Assembly (NCBI GenBank): GCA_050084985.1
Contig: JBITNC010000001.1
Coordinates: 110,236,001-110,300,000 of the forward strand
Source: Nageia nagi
Lineage: Eukaryota > Pinophyta
DNA: 64,000 nucleotides
Reading direction: 5' to 3'
Shown piece after piece: positions 60,771-64,000 of this stretch. The notes beneath the pieces were generated by a model. It was not told the DNA's origin, made no database searches, and saw nothing but the letters and a program-made list of their open reading frames with translations. Numbering within the stretch: the first letter of the stretch is position 1; the number at the start of each line of letters is the position of its first letter. Made by a program: the position numbers and the translations under genes.

Positions 60771-61059
60771 TATAATGGAATTTTGTAAAGCTATGGATGA
60801 CCTTCAAAATATATGAATAAAATTATACTCTTAGGGGATTATAGGGTGCATATATACAAATTATGAGCTCAATCACATGGAAAAGATCTTATAAAAAACT
60901 AAAAAAGGGATGCTAGCATAGTTATACTCTTTATTAATCTTTGAATCTAAAATCACAGAGCCTAAGGATCTATAGCCCATATTAAGTAAGCATTCAAGTA
61001 CCTTTAAGAAATAAAGGGGCTTACCACCTAAGTAATCACATGATCATGCTATCTAGTTG

Positions 61060-61790
61060 GTGTTGAGAAGTCACCCACCAAACATTCATCCTTATTATTA
61101 TCCTTGTTTATAGAAAAATGAAATTGAAAAATTGGTTAAGGAATTATTAGATGCAAGAGTAATTTGACATAGCATAAGCCCATACTCTTCTCCAATTATA
61201 TTATTTCATAAGAAAGATGGTTCTTGGCATATATGTATGGATTTTAGGGCCCTTAACAAAATTATCATCAAGGACAAATTTCCCATCCTATTCATTGATG
61301 AATTATTGGATGAACTACATGGGGTAAGATATTTTTCAAGCTCAACCTATGATTTGAGTATCACTAAATCTACCTCAAAGAGGAGGATATATTGAAAATT
61401 ACATTTCACACTCATGAGAGCCATTATGAGTTCCTAGTCATACCTTTTAGCCTCATAAATGCTTCATCTATGTTTCAAAGTTTAATGAATCAAGTGTTTC
61501 ATACATTCCTTAAGAAATTAATTTTAGTTTTCATTGATGATATCTTGATCTATAGTAATACATGGTAAGAACATATGACACATGTTGACCAAACCTTACA
61601 AATCTTGAAGGAACACTAGATATATGCAAAAAAATCAAAATGTTCATTTAGTAAGAGGGAAATTGACTACTTAGGCCATGTTATATCTAAATAGGTAGTT
61701 AAGGTGGATCCACAAAATATTACTAACATGCAAAATTGGTCTATTCATACATCTTTGAAAAGTCTCTAAAGATTCCTGGCATTCACTAGA
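61060..61790 (+). pseudogene. C reverse transcriptase
   Basis: Blocks in order: [45 protein letters not shown] and [17 protein letters not shown] (61080-61290), KLNL..EYH (about 61335-61365), where the first catalytic Asp of KLDL.SGYH has become Asn, FHTHESHYEFLVIPFSLINA, and FIDDILIYSNTW (about 61530-61565), where the second and third Asp are kept. EIDYLGHVISK follows (about 61660-61690). Several frameshifts and stops. After FLAFTRK at about 61790 the sequence jumps directly into RNase H. Confidence 0.88.
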
Positions 61791-62048
61791 AAAAATTTGG
61801 GTAAATCCACTTATGAAAAAGAAATGCTTGCCATCATTCATGCAGTTCAACATTGGAGACCATATCTCATCGATCACCATTTCATCATCCTTATATATCA
61901 TCATAGTTTGAAATTTTTCATTAAGCAATGCATTTCTACACCTGAGCAACAAAAATGGGTAACCAAACTATTGGGGTATGATTATGAGATAGTATATTGT
62001 AAAGGTAAGGAGAATGTGGTTGCTAATGCTTTGTCTAGAAAATTTTAA
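61791..62048 (+). pseudogene. C RNase H, N-terminal part deleted
   Basis: An 83-codon open piece starts GKSTYEKEMLAIIHAVQHWR, the middle of the domain with the catalytic Glu. IYHHSLKFF stands where the catalytic T/A-D-H-x-S-L-K is normal (Asp to Tyr). It ends WVTKLLGYDYEIVYCKGKEN and ANALSRKF. The part that normally precedes it, about 100 residues from the RT connection through the first catalytic Asp (D-A-S block), is missing, so a few hundred bases were deleted at about 61790. Confidence 0.88.
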
Positions 62049-62149
62049 GATCAAGTAGCATTGCAAGCTCTTTCATATCTTATTCCTCATTGGTTGGATA
62101 AAATTAAACAAGAGTGGTTGGAGGATAGTTTCACCTAAGAATTGCTAAA

Positions 62150-63330
62150 ATAGATCACTCAATACCCCATGAGTAAACCACACCATACATGACATGATGG
62201 TATTTTGAGATTCAAAGGTTGAATTTTGTTACCATCTCCTTCAAAATGTAAATCAAAGATACTTGCCGAATTGCATTCCATACCTACATCAGGTCATGAA
62301 GGATTTTTTAAAACTTATAAGTGAGTGGTGCGATCATTCTATTGAACATGTATGAAATTAGATATCAAGCAATTTGTGGCAACTTGTGATGTGTGTTAAT
62401 GACAAAAGGGTGAGATAATGGGTACTATAGGAATCCTTCAACCTCTTTCCATATCTACCCATACATGGACCAATATCTAAATGGATTTCATTAAATGCCT
62501 TTCTAAATATCATAGTAAATCAATTATTCTAGTGGTGGTTAATCAATTATCCAAATATGCTCATTTTGGTTCATTGGCTCATCCCTACAAAGTAGTGATA
62601 GTGGCATAATTATTCTTGGATACAATTTTTAAACTACATGGCATGCCAAAAATGATTGTTAGTGATTGTGATCCCACTTTTATAAGTCTTTTTTATTAAG
62701 AGATTTTTAAACTTAAAGGTACCCAACTAAACATGAGCTCAGCATATCACCCAAAAACTAATGGTCAAATAGAAATTATCAACAAATGCTTGAAAACATA
62801 TTTACATTATCTTGCTTTGGCATAACCCACAAATTGGGTACAATGGCTTCCCTTGGTTGAATGGTGGTATAATACATCTTATCATTCTACCAGCAAGATG
62901 ACCCCTTATGAAGCAATGTATGGTTAAGCTCCACCAATAATCACATCGTATGTTGCAAGTACTAGTAAAGTTTAAGTAGTGGACTCAAATTTAGTTACTT
63001 AGGATGATATTCTTTATTTTCTCAAGGATAACCTTCAAATAGCCCAACACCATATGAAATAATAGGCTAATTAGCAATATGTGGAAAGAGAGTTCCAAGT
63101 AGATGACATGGTATTTCAAAGGTTACAACCTTATCACCAAAAATCCTTAAAAATAAAAGGCCCTCAAAAATTGGCCCCAAAGTTTTATGGTCCTTACAAG
63201 GTATTACAATGCATTGGCCCAGCTGCATACAAATTAGAGCTTCCTACTTCTTTCAAGATTCACCTAGTGTTTCATGTCTCTTACCTCAAGAAAGTGGTTG
63301 GATTAGAGGTTTAGGTTTAGACACAATTAC
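62150..63330 (+). pseudogene. C integrase
   Basis: Zinc-binding region LAELHSIPTSGHEGFFKTYK and CDVC (about 62260-62395; the HHCC pattern is nearly intact, C-D-V-C present). Catalytic core: first Asp in MDFIKCLSKYH (about 62480), second in IVSDCDPTF (about 62660), Glu in NGQIEIINKCLKTYL (about 62760-62805), so all three DDE residues survive. WWYNTSYHSTSKMTPYEAMYG follows. The open C-terminal piece (63081-63314) reads [36 protein letters not shown] and [10 protein letters not shown], the GPY/F module. A handful of stops. Confidence 0.9.
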
Positions 63331-63334
63331 TTGA

Positions 63335-63530
63335 GTTAGTAGAGGATGGATCAATTGTAATGGTACTTGAGATAGTTTTAGATCAATGCTCATAATAGCT
63401 TCATAATCACTCCATAACAAAAGTCCTTATGCAATGGCAAGGCATGGCACCATAAGATGCAACATGGAAAATCCTTCATCAGCTATAGCAACAGTCTCCA
63501 CACATCAAGCTTTGAGGACAAAGCTTCATC
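63335..63530 (+). pseudogene. C chromodomain
   Basis: After the GPY/F module the frame continues past stops: EDGSIVMVLEIVLDQ (about 63340-63385), then KVLMQWQGMAP and DATWKILHQL (about 63420-63485), and a tail with the sense of PHIKL.GQSFILRG. The order VL.QW.G....ATWE matches chromodomains at the end of chromoviral integrases, which direct insertion to heterochromatin. The chromodomain with Trp pair is clear; only a few stops break it. Confidence 0.8.
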
Positions 63531-63532
63531 CT

Positions 63533-63545
63533 AAGAGGGGTGGCA
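63533..63545 (+). promoter_or_regulatory. Polypurine tract of C
   Basis: AAGAGGGGTGGCA directly precedes the 3' LTR. It is purine-rich with one T and one C, and close to the GAGGGGTGGCA-type tract common in plant gypsy elements. Confidence 0.75.
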
Positions 63546-63937
63546 TGTTAGGATCCCACATCCTAACATTTTAGTGTTAATATTATTATTTTATTAAATG
63601 GTTGGCCTATATTGTAAACCATAATATTATGATTGTAAGGGTGGAGCTCAAGTTTGCATTACTATAAGGGTTAGGGTTAGTTTAATATAAATAGATGGAA
63701 ATGTGTGGAGAAAAGCATCTTGAACATTATTTTTTGCCTTTGGAGTTGTAAGGAGGTAGCCCCCTCAAAGCAACCTATGATTCTATTACTATTTAGTAAA
63801 ATCTTATCCTTATTTGCTATTTGATACTAGTTCATGCTTTGTTATTTTATAATAGATAGTTATCATTTTCTTCTTCAAGTCAATATTCATTTCATTTCTA
63901 CAATATTTCTATTTTTCATAATTGTAGCATTGTAACA
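63546..63937 (+). repeat. 3' LTR of C
   Basis: 392 bp, matching the 5' LTR with about 38 differences by eye and a deletion of about 19 bp near 63825. The TATA box at 63686-63693 is identical. The target duplication GTCTT follows at 63938-63942. Confidence 0.95.
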
Positions 63938-63942
63938 GTCTT

Positions 63943-64000
63943 ATGAAATAATTTACAATGAACCAATTCATCTTGATGTTCCTAAGAAGGAAATTCCTTT
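63943..64000 (+). pseudogene. Continuation of D after element C
   Basis: Sequence after the right target duplication. It reads NEPIHLDVPKKEIP in one frame, a plausible continuation of the interrupted gag/linker coding region of D. Too short to assign. Confidence 0.4.

Larger units (their letters stand above)
58179..63937 (+). mobile_element. Complete nested chromovirus C (Ty3/gypsy)
   Basis: 5.76-kb element with all structural parts: LTRs 58179-58585 and 63546-63937, TSD GTCTT on both sides, a PBS of the initiator-tRNA-Met type, gag, PR, RT, RNase H, INT, chromodomain and polypurine tract. The gag of 'FPQFDGDNLNG' type and the C-terminal chromodomain place it among plant chromoviruses, probably near Tekay/Del-like elements. 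By hand count the LTRs differ at very roughly 10% of aligned positions plus one indel of about 19 bp, so the insertion is old though younger than its surroundings. It has lost a block between RT and RNase H and has many stops. Confidence 0.95.
52674..64000 (+). mobile_element. Third Tat-like copy D, plus strand, inserted into B and split by C
   Basis: D has the family LTR (from 52674), PBS, leader, a pre-gag ORF and the N-terminal part of gag up to 58178, is interrupted by element C (58179-63937), and resumes at 63943 with a gag/linker-like sequence to the end of the window. Its orientation is opposite to A and B. Its left edge interrupts the RT of B, so D is younger than B; C is younger than D. 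The 3' part lies outside the window. Confidence 0.8.

Noticed and set aside
63668-63682. GGGTTAGGGTTAG, telomere-like
   Set aside because: Only two units, inside the 3' LTR of C; the aligned 5' LTR sequence is unrelated, and the plant telomere unit is TTTAGGG.

Overview
The window looks like plant nuclear DNA, very AT-rich and visibly poor in CpG. I find no intact host gene, no tRNA or rRNA gene, and no CRISPR array. It is filled with decayed transposable elements, almost all Ty3/gypsy LTR retrotransposons, plus a hAT-like DNA transposon relic. Many stop codons in the relic frames are explained by C-to-T changes (CAG to TAG, CAA to TAA) or G-to-A changes (TGG to TAG/TGA), as expected from long decay of methylated DNA. 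A large, low-GC, repeat-rich plant genome fits; an AT-rich gymnosperm of the Welwitschia kind is a reasonable guess, but this is inference.

Layout. 1-7142: old debris, with a minus-strand gag-protease relic (about 2.48-4.44 kb) and an unidentified coding-like relic (5.57-6.58 kb). 7143-12952: a nearly full-length plus-strand Ty3/gypsy element here called G1 (LTR, tRNA-iMet-type PBS, gag, PR, RT, RNase H, INT, chromodomain-like tail, LTR). 13.4-16.2 kb: minus-strand hAT-like transposase relic, next to a 21-bp minisatellite that would encode a heptad coiled coil. 17332-18183: a solo LTR of the large family described next; a truncated LTR of the same family lies at 19949-20205.

20206-52673: the main structure. 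Two Tat-lineage Ty3/gypsy elements (A and B) lie head to tail on the minus strand and share one LTR (41016-41999). That LTR has a polypurine tract on one side (3' LTR of B) and a primer-binding site on the other (5' LTR of A). Each carries the second, archaeal-type RNase H typical of Tat elements, an unidentified extra ORF after integrase, and an antisense plus-strand gene encoding a plant-mobile-domain (PMD) protein with a probable intron. Element A has a 1.33-kb tandem duplication inside gag and a 1.08-kb tandem duplication between integrase and the PMD gene. About 20-bp repeats with a GATCA(C/T)(T/C)(A/G)GTGAT-like core recur in the LTRs, in the leader after the PBS, and just upstream of and inside the intron of the PMD gene.

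52674-64000: B is broken inside its RT by a third copy of the same family (D, plus strand; LTR, PBS, leader, a pre-gag ORF, start of gag). D is in turn split by a complete chromovirus (C, 58179-63937) with a perfect 5-bp target duplication GTCTT, both LTRs with a TATA box, PBS, gag, PR, RT, RNase H, INT, a chromodomain and a polypurine tract. The nesting order is C inside D inside B, so B is oldest. All elements look inactive in themselves: catalytic residues and reading frames are lost in different places in each copy.
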